Shown in pieces: positions 6,625-13,782 of a stretch of DNA of 19,640 nucleotides (the stretch's first letter is position 1; each line of letters opens with the position of its first letter). Location: NCBI GenBank assembly GCA_014846205.1, contig RKAY01000059.1, forward strand, positions 1 through 19,640, in the 5' to 3' direction. Origin of the DNA: Collinsella aerofaciens (lineage in GTDB: Bacteria > Actinomycetota > Coriobacteriia > Coriobacteriales > Coriobacteriaceae). A program made the translations under genes and the position numbers. The notes below the pieces were generated by a model. That model saw only the letters and a program-made list of their open reading frames with translations, ran no database searches and was not told the origin of the DNA.

Positions 6625-7254
6625 CTACAAAGCGGCCAAAATGTCGGCCAGGTTGTCGATGATGGTGTCGGCGGCGGACTGGTCCAGGTTAACGCCCTCG
6701 TGCGGACGCAGCGCCAGGACGCGGGCGCCGGAGCGCTTGCCGGCTTCGATACCCAAAGGCGAGTCCTCGATAACCAAGCATTCGGCAGGCTCCACCCCCA
6801 GCGCCTCCATGGCGCGCAGGTATATCTCGGGATCGGGCTTAAACGCACTGCACTCGTGACCGCTGATGGTGTAGTCCAGCACGTCGGCGATACCGGCAAT
6901 CTCTACCAGCTCGTCGATGAGCTCGCGGTAGGACGAGCTCGCGATGGCACACTTCACGCCGCGCTCATGCAGCTCGCGCATCACCGGCTCCGTCTGCTTG
7001 TTGAGCAGCTCGGCATACGGAACGGGATGGACCGGGCTGTAGACCTGCTTGTACTCCACGCGCAGACGCTCGCGCAGCTCAACATCGTCGGGCACCAGCG
7101 CCTCCCAAATGGCAGGCTCGTTAGACCCCGAAAGGTCGGGGATCTCGTCAAAGTGAAAACCCTTCTCTTCCATAAACGCCACGCGACGGCGGTTGTAGAA
7201 CCACTCGGTATCGACCAGCACGCCGTCCATGTCAAACAGCACTGCCTTGATCAT
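6625..7254 (-). CDS. HAD-superfamily phosphatase / beta-phosphoglucomutase-like hydrolase
   Basis: This 209-residue protein has a Rossmann-type HAD core with a helical cap at about 17-85. Motif I is FDMDGVLVD with D8 and D10, motif II ASSS around 105-108, motif III K139, and motif IV IEDSPLGIEAGK with E163 and D164. These mark the group that includes beta-phosphoglucomutase and small sugar-phosphate phosphatases. The chosen ATG (7252-7254) has AAGGAG 6 bases upstream and gives MIKAVLFDMDG; an upstream in-frame ATG at 7260 abuts the ribosome site and is unlikely. It follows SIS gene 2 beyond a strong terminator, so it may be expressed by read-through or its own promoter. A role in sugar-phosphate turnover is inferred from position only. 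Confidence 0.88.
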   Translation of the reverse strand: MIKAVLFDMDGVLVDTEWFYNRRRVAFMEEKGFHFDEIPDLSGSNEPAIWEALVPDDVELRERLRVEYKQVYSPVHPVPYAELLNKQTEPVMRELHERGVKCAIASSSYRELIDELVEIAGIADVLDYTISGHECSAFKPDPEIYLRAMEALGVEPAECLVIEDSPLGIEAGKRSGARVLALRPHEGVNLDQSAADTIIDNLADILAAL

Positions 7255-7260
7255 ACGCAT

Positions 7261-7266
7261 CTCCTT
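7261..7266 (-). promoter_or_regulatory. Ribosome binding site deciding the HAD start
   Basis: AAGGAG on the minus strand is directly followed by ATGCGTATG. Only the second ATG (7252-7254) has proper spacing. The hairpin repeat at 7270-7302 ends a few bases before it. Confidence 0.7.
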
Positions 7267-7269
7267 CCA

Positions 7270-7302
7270 CCTGCCAAAAAGGGACAGGTTTATTTTGGTA
7301 GG
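7270..7302. repeat. Hairpin repeat copy 1 (GGGACAGG family)
   Basis: CCTGCCAAAA and TTTTGGTAGG form a 10-bp stem with one G-T pair around a 13-base loop. The loop and right arm, GGGACAGGTTTATTTTGG, recur inverted at 14664-14699. This copy lies in the leader of the HAD gene, a few bases from its ribosome site. Confidence 0.75.
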
Positions 7303-7348
7303 TTTTATCTGGGGTATTGCGGCGTGGCGGGCACGCCCTCCCCAGAGC

Positions 7349-7380
7349 AAAAAAGGGGACGGGGCGCAAACCCCATCCCC
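7349..7380 (-). terminator. Strong rho-independent terminator after SIS gene 2
   Basis: On the minus strand GGGGATGGGG pairs with CCCCGTCCCC (one T-G pair) around a 6-base loop, followed by six T. It lies 34 bases past the SIS gene 2 stop codon and closes the PTS operon. Confidence 0.88.
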
Positions 7381-7414
7381 TCTCAATCAACCCGTAAGGT
7401 CTACTTACTTGTGA

Positions 7415-8398
7415 TTAGTAGGAAAGCTTCCACATGTAGCGACGCATGGTCAGCGGGTGCTGACGGGCCTCGGCGATCTGGTTGCCGTACTCGCGCATAA
7501 CGGCGAGGTGCAGCAGCGGGTTGAAGTAGGTGATGACGCTCGCGGGCACGGCGTCAGCCAGGCCGTAGTCCTTGGAGTCGATCAGCGCGACCTTGGCGCC
7601 CATGCGCTCAAGGAAGGTGAGGGCGCGGGCGTCCATCGGACGGGTGGCGCCATCGGACATGAAGAAGACGTAGGGCTTACCCTCGGTGGAAACCTCGAAC
7701 GGGCCGTGGAAGTACTCGCCGGTGTTGTAGGCGGCGGCGTCGATCCACTGCATCTCGGTGAACAGGAAGGCGGCGTGAGAATAAGCCATCTTCTCGGAGG
7801 CACCGGAAGCCATGAAGTAGATCATCTTGTCGTCCTTGAAGTCCTGAGCGAACTTCTTGGCGAGGCCCTTGCAGTGCTGAGCGGCGTTCTCGCAGAGATC
7901 GAAAACGTTGGTGAGGCCGGTGATCATGTCCTCGTAGTGGTCATAGCCCTCGGTCTGCTGAAGGATCTCGAGAGCAAGAGCGATGGCGTAGCCAGGCTTC
8001 TCGCACTTGGCAGCGTAGTTGGCGTGGAAGCCGTGGACGATGACGTGGTCGGCGTCGACGGTCAGAGCGGAGCCAGCCTTGTTGGTGAGGGAAACGACCG
8101 GGCAGTTGTGCTTCTTGGCGGTCTTGTTGGCCTCGACGGTCTCGGGCGTGGAGCCACCGAGGGAGCAGGTGATCACGAAGGTGTGCTCGTTGACCCAGGA
8201 AGGCGTGTCGTAGTTGAACTCGTTAGCGGTGAAGATCTGAACGTTCAGCTTGTCCGTGTTGTTGGCCAGGAAGTACTTGGCGGGGTAAAGGTCGGACATG
8301 GAGGCACCGCAGCCGACGAAGGCGACGCTGTGGATCTCGTGGTTGGACAGGACGTCAGCGACGATCTGCTTAGGGAGGTTAAGGTCGATCTCGTACAT
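7415..8398 (-). CDS. SIS-domain sugar-phosphate deglycase, FrlB/GfrE-like (paralog 2, PTS operon)
   Basis: This 327-residue double-SIS protein has first loop CSLGGSTPETVEA (78-90), GEYFHGPFE at 227-235, and C-terminus RRYMWKLSY. Glu215 and His231 keep the 16-residue spacing of the catalytic Glu/His pair of FraB-type deglycases. The start is MYEIDLNLP, with AAAGGA 9 bases upstream; the open frame goes 33 codons further without support. It is the last gene of the unit IIAB-IIC-IID-SIS, an order matching the Salmonella gfr operon logic, where a mannose-family PTS imports and phosphorylates a glycated amino acid for the deglycase. The likely products are glucose-6-phosphate plus an amino acid. 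The substrate is inferred, and an amino-sugar isomerase remains possible. Confidence 0.87.
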   Translation of the reverse strand: MYEIDLNLPKQIVADVLSNHEIHSVAFVGCGASMSDLYPAKYFLANNTDKLNVQIFTANEFNYDTPSWVNEHTFVITCSLGGSTPETVEANKTAKKHNCPVVSLTNKAGSALTVDADHVIVHGFHANYAAKCEKPGYAIALALEILQQTEGYDHYEDMITGLTNVFDLCENAAQHCKGLAKKFAQDFKDDKMIYFMASGASEKMAYSHAAFLFTEMQWIDAAAYNTGEYFHGPFEVSTEGKPYVFFMSDGATRPMDARALTFLERMGAKVALIDSKDYGLADAVPASVITYFNPLLHLAVMREYGNQIAEARQHPLTMRRYMWKLSY

Positions 8399-8488
8399 CT
8401 GACACATTCCTTTCGATTTTTGCGACGCCACATTGCCGGACGCACGCAGGGTTACCGTGATTTGGACCGAGTCGCCGGCCCGTTGAGG

Positions 8489-8519
8489 ATGTGTCAAAGG
8501 GACTGTCCCTTTGACACAT
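8489..8519. repeat. Perfect 31-base palindrome with 15-bp arms
   Basis: Arms 8489-8503 and 8505-8519 (ATGTGTCAAAGGGAC and its complement) flank a single T. It lies between IID and SIS gene 2, about 90 bases before the SIS start. AAAGGGACTGTCCC resembles AAAGGGAACGTCCC at 12611-12624. With almost no loop it suits a protein-binding site or cruciform better than a terminator. Confidence 0.85.
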
Positions 8520-8530
8520 TTAGGGATGGA

Positions 8531-8563
8531 AGCCTGCCTGGGGTATGGGATGCCAGGCAGGCT
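8531..8563 (-). terminator. Hairpin after IID, possible attenuator or stability element
   Basis: AGCCTGCCTGG and CCAGGCAGGCT form a perfect 11-bp stem with an 11-base loop just past the IID stop codon. No T-run follows on the minus strand. It could protect the upstream PTS message or partly stop transcription before the SIS gene. Confidence 0.5.
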
Positions 8564-8596
8564 CCCGGGGGAAAGCGGTTAGGCGCTTAGTCGCGA

Positions 8597-9430
8597 CTAG
8601 GCCAGGATGCCGACCGCGGAAAGGGCGATGCCGCCCACGATGGCGATCACGAGAAGCCAACCGGTGTTGACGTTCTTCTTGATGAGCCAGTACATAAGGC
8701 CGGTGAGGCCAAGGGAGATCATCTGGGGCATCATGCCGTCCAGGATGTCCTGGATCACGACGGTGCCGTCAGCGAACTGCAGCGGGGTGGTGGCGCCGAT
8801 CAGCGTGGCGATCATGCCGCCCACGGACATAAGACCCACGATGCCGCAGACATACATGAGCTTCTCCATGAGGTCGCCGCCCTGAAGCTTGCTCAGGTAC
8901 TCATGGCCGCCCTGATAGCCCATCTTGGCTGCGAACCAAGTGATCAGCACAGAGGGGACGATGGAGATGAGCATGGCCAGGATCGGGCCCATGATGGAGC
9001 CCTGCTGGGCCAGCTGAACGCCCAGACCAAAGGCGATAACGCGGATGGTGCCCTGGAAGAAGGAGTCACCGATGCCGGAAAGCGGACCCATGAGGGAAGT
9101 CTTGACCGCGTTGACTGAATCGGGATCGAAGTTCTCGGGATCCTTGGCGTACTCCTCCTCCATGGAGGCGGCGAGGCCCAGGACGAAAGCGCTCGTCTGC
9201 GGGGTGCAGTTGTAGAACGCCATGTGACGGTGGTAAGCCTCTTTCTTAGCAGCGAGCTGCTTGGGGTCGGACTCATCCGGATAGAGGCGATCGAGCGTGG
9301 GAACCATGCCGTAGAGGAAGCCCATGTTCATCTGACGCTCGTAGTTCCAAGAGGACTGGATAGCCCAGGAGCGCCAGAAGAACTGGCTGACCTTCTTGTT
9401 CAGGGACACGTCCTTGGTTGCGGTTGCCAT
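8597..9430 (-). CDS. PTS mannose/fructose/sorbose family IID component
   Basis: This 277-residue membrane partner of IIC in a mannose-family PTS shows FFWRSWAIQSSWNYERQMNM near the N-terminus. The IID core GPLSGIGDSFFQGTIR lies in the middle, and the hydrophobic C-terminal part ends ALSAVGILA. The start MATATKDVSL has AAGGAGG 8 bases upstream; the open frame continues upstream into the IIC gene but without a ribosome site. It starts 13 bases after the IIC stop codon, so the two are tightly co-expressed. With IIC it forms the transport channel, and the IIAB protein delivers phosphate. The sugar is not readable from the sequence; the deglycase downstream points to a glycated amino acid or amino sugar. 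Confidence 0.94.
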   Translation of the reverse strand: MATATKDVSLNKKVSQFFWRSWAIQSSWNYERQMNMGFLYGMVPTLDRLYPDESDPKQLAAKKEAYHRHMAFYNCTPQTSAFVLGLAASMEEEYAKDPENFDPDSVNAVKTSLMGPLSGIGDSFFQGTIRVIAFGLGVQLAQQGSIMGPILAMLISIVPSVLITWFAAKMGYQGGHEYLSKLQGGDLMEKLMYVCGIVGLMSVGGMIATLIGATTPLQFADGTVVIQDILDGMMPQMISLGLTGLMYWLIKKNVNTGWLLVIAIVGGIALSAVGILA

Positions 9431-9443
9431 AGTGTGTTCCTCC

Positions 9444-10238
9444 TTAGTCTTCGTCGTCTTCGAGCGGATCGTAGTCGGAATCGACACCGGCGGCTGCATG
9501 GGAACCATTGAACTTGAAGCCCATGAAGACGATAGCCAGGCACACACCGATCAGAGCGACCGCGATGACGGACAGGTTGAGGTAGGCGGCGAGCAGGAAG
9601 CCGATGAACAGGAACGGAGTCATACCCTTCTTGATCATCATGGTGAGCAGCAGGGCCAGGCCGTAGGCGGTCATGATCTTGGTCGAAACGTTAAGACCAG
9701 TGGACAGCCACTCGGGAACCATGTTGACGATGGCCTGGACCAGGTCGGTACCGACATAGACAGCCAGGAAGATCGGCAGGAAGTACATGATGGCGTACAG
9801 ACCGGCGCCGACGCAGATGTGCATGCGGTAGGCGGTCTTGAACTTTCCGTTATCGATCGCACTATCTGCCACATGGGTGAGGGCGGCGATGATGGAGCGG
9901 AACACGATGCCGAGGAGCTGACCCAGGACGGCGACCGGGATGGCGATCGTCATAGCGGTCTCGGCAGAAGCATCGGTCAGGCACGCGAAGGCAGCGGCCA
10001 CGATGCCGCCCAGGACCATATCGGGCGGAACGGCGGCGCCGACCTGCACCAGGCCCATGGACACGAGCTCGACGGCGGCACCGACGGCAAGGCCGGTGGG
10101 CACATCGCCCAGCAGCAGACCGACGAGCGTAGCGCCAACGAGGGGCTGCTCGAAGTTAAGACGACCGAGCAGGCGGGAGTCCCACATGCAGAACACGCCG
10201 ACGAGGCCGACGAGCACCGCACTGATGAACGTATTCAT
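9444..10238 (-). CDS. PTS mannose/fructose/sorbose family IIC component
   Basis: This 264-residue, strongly hydrophobic protein is the usual length for mannose-family IIC, with about seven to nine membrane segments. The N-terminal RLNFEQPLVGATLVGLLLGD and the following GAAVELVSMGLVQVGAAVPPD are family signatures. The C-terminal tail is acidic (DSDYDPLEDDED). The ATG has AAAGGAG about 7 bases upstream and lies 36 bases after the IIAB stop codon. It forms the substrate channel together with IID. Confidence 0.95.
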   Translation of the reverse strand: MNTFISAVLVGLVGVFCMWDSRLLGRLNFEQPLVGATLVGLLLGDVPTGLAVGAAVELVSMGLVQVGAAVPPDMVLGGIVAAAFACLTDASAETAMTIAIPVAVLGQLLGIVFRSIIAALTHVADSAIDNGKFKTAYRMHICVGAGLYAIMYFLPIFLAVYVGTDLVQAIVNMVPEWLSTGLNVSTKIMTAYGLALLLTMMIKKGMTPFLFIGFLLAAYLNLSVIAVALIGVCLAIVFMGFKFNGSHAAAGVDSDYDPLEDDED

Positions 10239-10274
10239 ACCCTTCTCCTTTCAGTCAGGCAAAAGCCTGGTTGA

Positions 10275-11198
10275 TTACAGCTTGGCGTCGATGTCGACGC
10301 TCTGATACGTAGGGGTCTGCTGGACGTAGAGCTTGATGCCCATGTCGAGCAGCTGGTTGACGTCGGCCTTCTGGGTGGCGTCGAAGAAGACGGAGCTATC
10401 CTTGCCGCCGACTTGCTCGGCACCGTCGTGGTTGGCGGTGGCGCCCAGGTTGATGGCGTCGAGCTTGTAGCCCTGGCAGAACTGCAGCATCTCGGCGGTG
10501 TTGCCAAAGACGAACATGACGCGCTCGCCGAGGGTGTTGAGCTTGTCCATCTTGGCGAGGGCACGCTCGACGGTGAAGACGTTCAGGCGCACGCCCTGGG
10601 GCTTGGCCAGCTTAAGAGCGCCCTTCTTGATGTCATCGTTGGCGGCAGCGTTGTCGACGACGATGATGCGCTCAGCCTGAACCTTGGTGGTCCAGGTAAA
10701 GACGACCTGGCCGTGCAGCAGACGGTAGTCAAGACGTGCGAGGACGATCTTGGCGGGACCGGAGCTGTGACGGGGCGCCTTGGCCTTCTTAGTGGGGGCC
10801 GCGGCAGCCTCGACCGGTGCGTTGGGGTTGGTCAGACCGGTGCGGGCCTCGTTGATGAGGGCTGCGAGCTCGGCGCCCTTGACGGGGGCGGGGCTCATAG
10901 CGAGCGTGAGCGCCAGCGGAATGTTGAAACCGCTGACAACCGTGAACTTCGTGCCGTTCTTGGAAAGCTCGACCATGTTGTTGTTGACCGAGCTACCGAG
11001 CATATCGGTTAGCACATACACGGTGTCGTCCGCGTTGAACGTGGCGATCATAGCCTCAACCTTATTGGTGATGGGCTCCTTGTCGTCACGAGCAAGCGAC
11101 ACGACGTGGACGTTCGACACGTCGCCGAGAACCATCTCGAGCGTGTCTTTGGCGCCTGCGGCCAGGCCGCCATGAGATGCGAGAATGATCTGATTCAT
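10275..11198 (-). CDS. Fused PTS mannose-family IIA-IIB protein
   Basis: This 307-residue cytoplasmic phosphocarrier has a IIA domain at about 1-120 (IILASHGGLA, phospho-acceptor His9, then TDMLGSSVNNN). A linker rich in Ala, Pro and Lys (about 121-148) leads to a IIB domain at about 149-307 (IVLARLDYRLLHGQVVFTW, acceptor His162). Phosphate passes from HPr to His9, to His162, to the sugar. The IIAB fusion is like E. coli ManX, whereas the Salmonella gfr system encodes IIA and IIB separately. The ATG has AGGAGG 7 bases upstream. A consensus -10 box and candidate operator B lie just upstream, so this is the first gene of the operon. Confidence 0.95.
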   Translation of the reverse strand: MNQIILASHGGLAAGAKDTLEMVLGDVSNVHVVSLARDDKEPITNKVEAMIATFNADDTVYVLTDMLGSSVNNNMVELSKNGTKFTVVSGFNIPLALTLAMSPAPVKGAELAALINEARTGLTNPNAPVEAAAAPTKKAKAPRHSSGPAKIVLARLDYRLLHGQVVFTWTTKVQAERIIVVDNAAANDDIKKGALKLAKPQGVRLNVFTVERALAKMDKLNTLGERVMFVFGNTAEMLQFCQGYKLDAINLGATANHDGAEQVGGKDSSVFFDATQKADVNQLLDMGIKLYVQQTPTYQSVDIDAKL

Positions 11199-11224
11199 CT
11201 TGCCTCCTCCTTTTCGTTATGGTC

Positions 11225-11243
11225 ATTATAACGTCTTATACGT
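11225..11243 (-). promoter_or_regulatory. Promoter of the PTS operon with candidate operator B
   Basis: A perfect TATAAT -10 box (11225-11230, minus strand) lies 26 bases before the IIAB start codon. Directly upstream of it, inside the spacer, is ACGTCTTATACGT (11231-11243), again ACGT-N5-ACGT as in front of regulator 2. A repressor there would block polymerase. No good -35 box is seen, which may mean an activator or a weak promoter. Confidence 0.6.
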
Positions 11244-11347
11244 TGCTTATATTGATAATTAGTATATAAACCGTTCGCGGGTGAAAAACGACCGTTGGCG
11301 GGTTTAACGCAATCGAAACGATGGTCTTGGGTAGGTCGGCGCTGGCT

Positions 11348-11380
11348 AGGCACCGCCCGCCCAAACGCCGGGCGCTACCT
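11348..11380 (-). terminator. GC-rich hairpin after the EamA gene
   Basis: AGGCACCGCCCG (11348-11359) pairs with CGGGCGCTACCT (11369-11380) at 10 of 12 positions. It is about 25 bases past the EamA stop codon. There is no T-run, so termination is uncertain. Confidence 0.4.
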
Positions 11381-11402
11381 GCTCAAACACTCCGCCAATC
11401 CC

Positions 11403-12485
11403 CTATCGCACGAAGTACCAGGGGCTTTCTTGCACGGTGGGCTCCAGCGTGATGCCTGTGCGCTCGCGGAACAGATCCATGTCCTGCGATTTCTCCGTCC
11501 ACCACGCGTTGGGCTTAAAGGTCATGCTCTCAACGATATGGCCGACAAAGGCACTGTTGCGCAGCTTGGAGAAGTTGGTGTTCATAATCAGGATGGACGC
11601 GAGCACCAGCACGATGCCCAGGACCTTGATCGCGCCGGCGGGCTCGGCGTAGATGCCAATACCGACCAGAACGGTCGCCACGGTTTCGAACGAAGCCACG
11701 ACCGGCACCTTCGACGTCTCGAGATCCATCGAAAGGCCCTGCATATAGAAGATGTACGCAAGAGCCGTCGGAATAAAGCCAAAGCCCGCGAACAGCAGAA
11801 TGAGCTGCGGGGACATTGCCGCGGCCATATCGGACCACGGAGCCGAAAGCACTGCCATAAAGCATCCGCCAAAGACAAAGCCCCAAAACGTCACCGCCAG
11901 CGGATGCAGCGTCTTGGTGGCCATACGGCTAAACACAGCCAGCAGTGCACCGCAAAGTCCGGCGATCACACCCGACGCGACGCCCCAAGCCGAGAAATGG
12001 AAACCGGACAGGTCGCCGCTCGTCACCGCGAGCACGCAACCCACAATGTTAAAGACGATGGCGACGAGCTTGTTGGGGGTCACGTCCTCGCGATAAAGCA
12101 CGCGGCCGAGCATGACGCCAAACACCGGCGAGGTGTAGAGCAGCACCGAGGCCGTGGACATGCCCACCTCGCCCATGCACTCGTAATAGCAGGTGTTGGC
12201 GACGGCTAAACCGACTATACCGACAAGCGCGCAGGGGACGAGCTCTTTAGGACTTGCCTTGAACAGCGCCATGGGACCCGAGGCTTTTCCCTCACGAGTA
12301 CCTCCCTGGCAACCCATAAGTGCCAAGACCGGAGCCATTAAGACGGCACCCGACAACAGGCGAAAGGCCGCCATACTCTGAGACGAAACACCCAGGGCCG
12401 ATATCCCGTTAACAAAGATTCCGATGGTGCCCCACATAAGCGCGGCGATCAGCACCAGCGCATAGCCCAGATTGCTTTTCTTCAA
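11403..12485 (-). CDS. DMT-superfamily (EamA) transporter, TTG start
   Basis: This membrane protein of about 360 residues carries two EamA repeats and some ten membrane segments. The first repeat begins GYALVLIAALMWGTIGIFVNGI; the second includes WGVASGVIAGLCGALLAVFSR and LAYIFYMQGLS. A soluble tail of about 55 residues follows. The frame is open to an ATG at 12519-12521, but that ATG lacks a ribosome site. GAGGAG sits exactly 6 bases before a TTG at 12483-12485, so TTG is chosen. EamA proteins export or import amino acids and other small metabolites. A variant of the ACGT-N5-ACGT operator lies 40 bases upstream, suggesting control by regulator 2. Exporting or taking up the amino acid part of an Amadori product is a reasonable but unproved role. 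Confidence 0.83.
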   Translation of the reverse strand: MKKSNLGYALVLIAALMWGTIGIFVNGISALGVSSQSMAAFRLLSGAVLMAPVLALMGCQGGTREGKASGPMALFKASPKELVPCALVGIVGLAVANTCYYECMGEVGMSTASVLLYTSPVFGVMLGRVLYREDVTPNKLVAIVFNIVGCVLAVTSGDLSGFHFSAWGVASGVIAGLCGALLAVFSRMATKTLHPLAVTFWGFVFGGCFMAVLSAPWSDMAAAMSPQLILLFAGFGFIPTALAYIFYMQGLSMDLETSKVPVVASFETVATVLVGIGIYAEPAGAIKVLGIVLVLASILIMNTNFSKLRNSAFVGHIVESMTFKPNAWWTEKSQDMDLFRERTGITLEPTVQESPWYFVR

Positions 12486-12491
12486 CGCAGC

Positions 12492-12497
12492 CTCCTC
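12492..12497 (-). promoter_or_regulatory. Ribosome binding site deciding the TTG start of EamA
   Basis: GAGGAG on the minus strand with a 6-base spacer to TTG. The in-frame ATG 36 bases upstream has no purine-rich site before it. Confidence 0.6.
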
Positions 12498-12524
12498 GGT
12501 ATCGTTTCCAATATGTTTCATGCT

Positions 12525-12537
12525 ACGTTATAGTCGT
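12525..12537. promoter_or_regulatory. Candidate operator C upstream of EamA
   Basis: On the minus strand ACGACTATAACGT differs from operator A (ACGTATATAACGT) at only two positions. TTATCAA at 12547-12553 matches the TTGATAA word found beside operators A and B. A CTTGAT/TATAAC pair with 16-base spacing is a possible promoter overlapping the site. Confidence 0.5.
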
Positions 12538-12640
12538 TATATACATTTATCAAGACTGAAATCGGCGAACGGGAAACTTTTGAAACAAGGAGTGCCGCAG
12601 GTGTCGGCAGAAAGGGAACGTCCCCAAGTGCCGCTCTAGC

Positions 12641-12707
12641 AGTTGCGGTGAAATAGTTCTCAAACAGAGGCTTCAAGCCCCCAAACAGGAACTATTCCAC
12701 CGCAACT
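12641..12707. repeat. Inverted repeat with 20-bp arms between SIS gene 3 and EamA
   Basis: AGTTGCGGTGAAATAGTTCT (12641-12660) matches the complement of 12688-12707 at 18 of 20 positions. An inner GGCTTCAAGCC (12669-12679) is itself a palindrome. It lies 37 bases past the SIS gene 3 stop codon and could end that transcript, though no T-run follows. Nearby, AGTGCCGC is repeated directly at 12591 and 12627. Confidence 0.75.
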
Positions 12708-12743
12708 TATGAGGGGTATTGGGCTGTTAGGCCGCTCTATCCC

Positions 12744-13736
12744 TTAGTAATCCAGCTTCCACATGTAGCGGCGCGTCATGTAGTCCTTGTGGGTGACGGC
12801 GGAGAGCGCACGCATGTAGACGTTGTTGAGGATCGGGGCAAAGATCAGGTGGTTGAAGTACTCGCTCACGCTGTCCTTGATGTCGTTGAGGCCGAGCTCC
12901 TTGGCATCGAGCTGGTAGACGCGCTCGCCACCGTACTGGTTGACAAAGCGAATGCCGCGCTCGTCGTTGCAGCGGCTGCGGCCGACGCTGATGAGCTGGA
13001 ACAGCGAGGTGCGCTTGTCCAGGATCTCGAAAGGACCATGGAAGAAGTCGCAAGTGTTGATGGTGCAGGAGTCGATCTGCAGCATCTCCTGCACGTTGCA
13101 GATGCTAAAGACGTAGGCGGCGCCAAAAAGCGGGCCCTGAGCCATGACGTTGATGCAGGGCTTGTCGGCGTTTTGCTCAGCCCACTTGGCAGCAAGCGGA
13201 CGAGTGTACTCGACGGCCTTGCGATAGATGGGGTCGACCAAGTCGAAGGCGGCCATAGCGGTCTCGTACTCGGCATAGCCCTCGGTCTGCTGCGTAAGCT
13301 CCATGGCGATCATGGTCACGACGGCGGAGTTGGTGCGGCCCATGCAGGACTCGTCGACGGCCAGGCTGTCGTACTGGACCTTGTAGTCGCAGACCTCGGT
13401 GAGGCCGGACTCGTCAACATAGATGGCGATGGTGCTGGCGCCGTGGTCCTTGGCAACCTGGGCGGCGACGATGGTCTCCTTGGTGCCGCGCATGGACACG
13501 ACGACGGCCAGGGTGTTCTCGTTGACGTAGGCCGGGGTGGCGTGCACGAACTCGTTGCTGGTGTAGCTGGAGCTCACGACCTGCGTGGCCTCGTGCTCCA
13601 TAAAGTACTGGGCAGGATAGTTGCCGCCGTTGGATCCACCGGCGCCAATCCACACGACGCGCTTGATGCCGCCCTTGTCTGCCTTGTCAGCCAAAACCTG
13701 GGAGACGACATCCTTAACCTGTTCCTGAGTAGTCAT
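12744..13736 (-). CDS. SIS-domain sugar-phosphate deglycase-like protein (paralog 3)
   Basis: This 330-residue double-SIS protein is closest in style to paralog 2: shared TQQTEGYAEYE/LQQTEGYDHYE region, C-terminus RRYMWKLDY. Glu217 and His233 keep the 16-residue catalytic spacing. Two key places differ from the other paralogs. The first sugar-phosphate loop reads SMRGTKET (81-88), not CSxxGST, and the GEYFHGPFE motif is CDFFHGPFE (229-237). This suggests a different substrate or a changed chemistry. The ATG has AAAGG about 10 bases upstream. It is divergent from regulator 3, and the 205-base gap between them carries ATACA repeats, so it is probably that regulator's main target. Confidence 0.85.
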   Translation of the reverse strand: MTTQEQVKDVVSQVLADKADKGGIKRVVWIGAGGSNGGNYPAQYFMEHEATQVVSSSYTSNEFVHATPAYVNENTLAVVVSMRGTKETIVAAQVAKDHGASTIAIYVDESGLTEVCDYKVQYDSLAVDESCMGRTNSAVVTMIAMELTQQTEGYAEYETAMAAFDLVDPIYRKAVEYTRPLAAKWAEQNADKPCINVMAQGPLFGAAYVFSICNVQEMLQIDSCTINTCDFFHGPFEILDKRTSLFQLISVGRSRCNDERGIRFVNQYGGERVYQLDAKELGLNDIKDSVSEYFNHLIFAPILNNVYMRALSAVTHKDYMTRRYMWKLDY

Positions 13737-13782
13737 CGTGCATCAGCCTTTCTTCTCGTTTGATGCTGTCGATGGCATATAA

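Noticed and set aside
7255..7386. Upstream extension of the HAD gene
   Set aside because: The added residues run through the terminator of SIS gene 2 and a hairpin repeat, and the HAD fold starts at MIKAVLFDMDG.
8399..8497. 33-codon N-terminal extension of SIS gene 2
   Set aside because: It would start inside the 31-base palindrome with no ribosome site, while the internal ATG at 8398 has AAAGGA at good spacing and begins at the usual family position.
7457..8590. 377-codon plus-strand frame over SIS gene 2
   Set aside because: Antisense shadow dominated by Gly, Val, Leu and Asp; the SIS protein opposite has catalytic motifs.
12486..12521. ATG start of the EamA gene at 12519-12521
   Set aside because: No ribosome site precedes it and it lies against the candidate operator; the TTG at 12483-12485 has GAGGAG 6 bases upstream.
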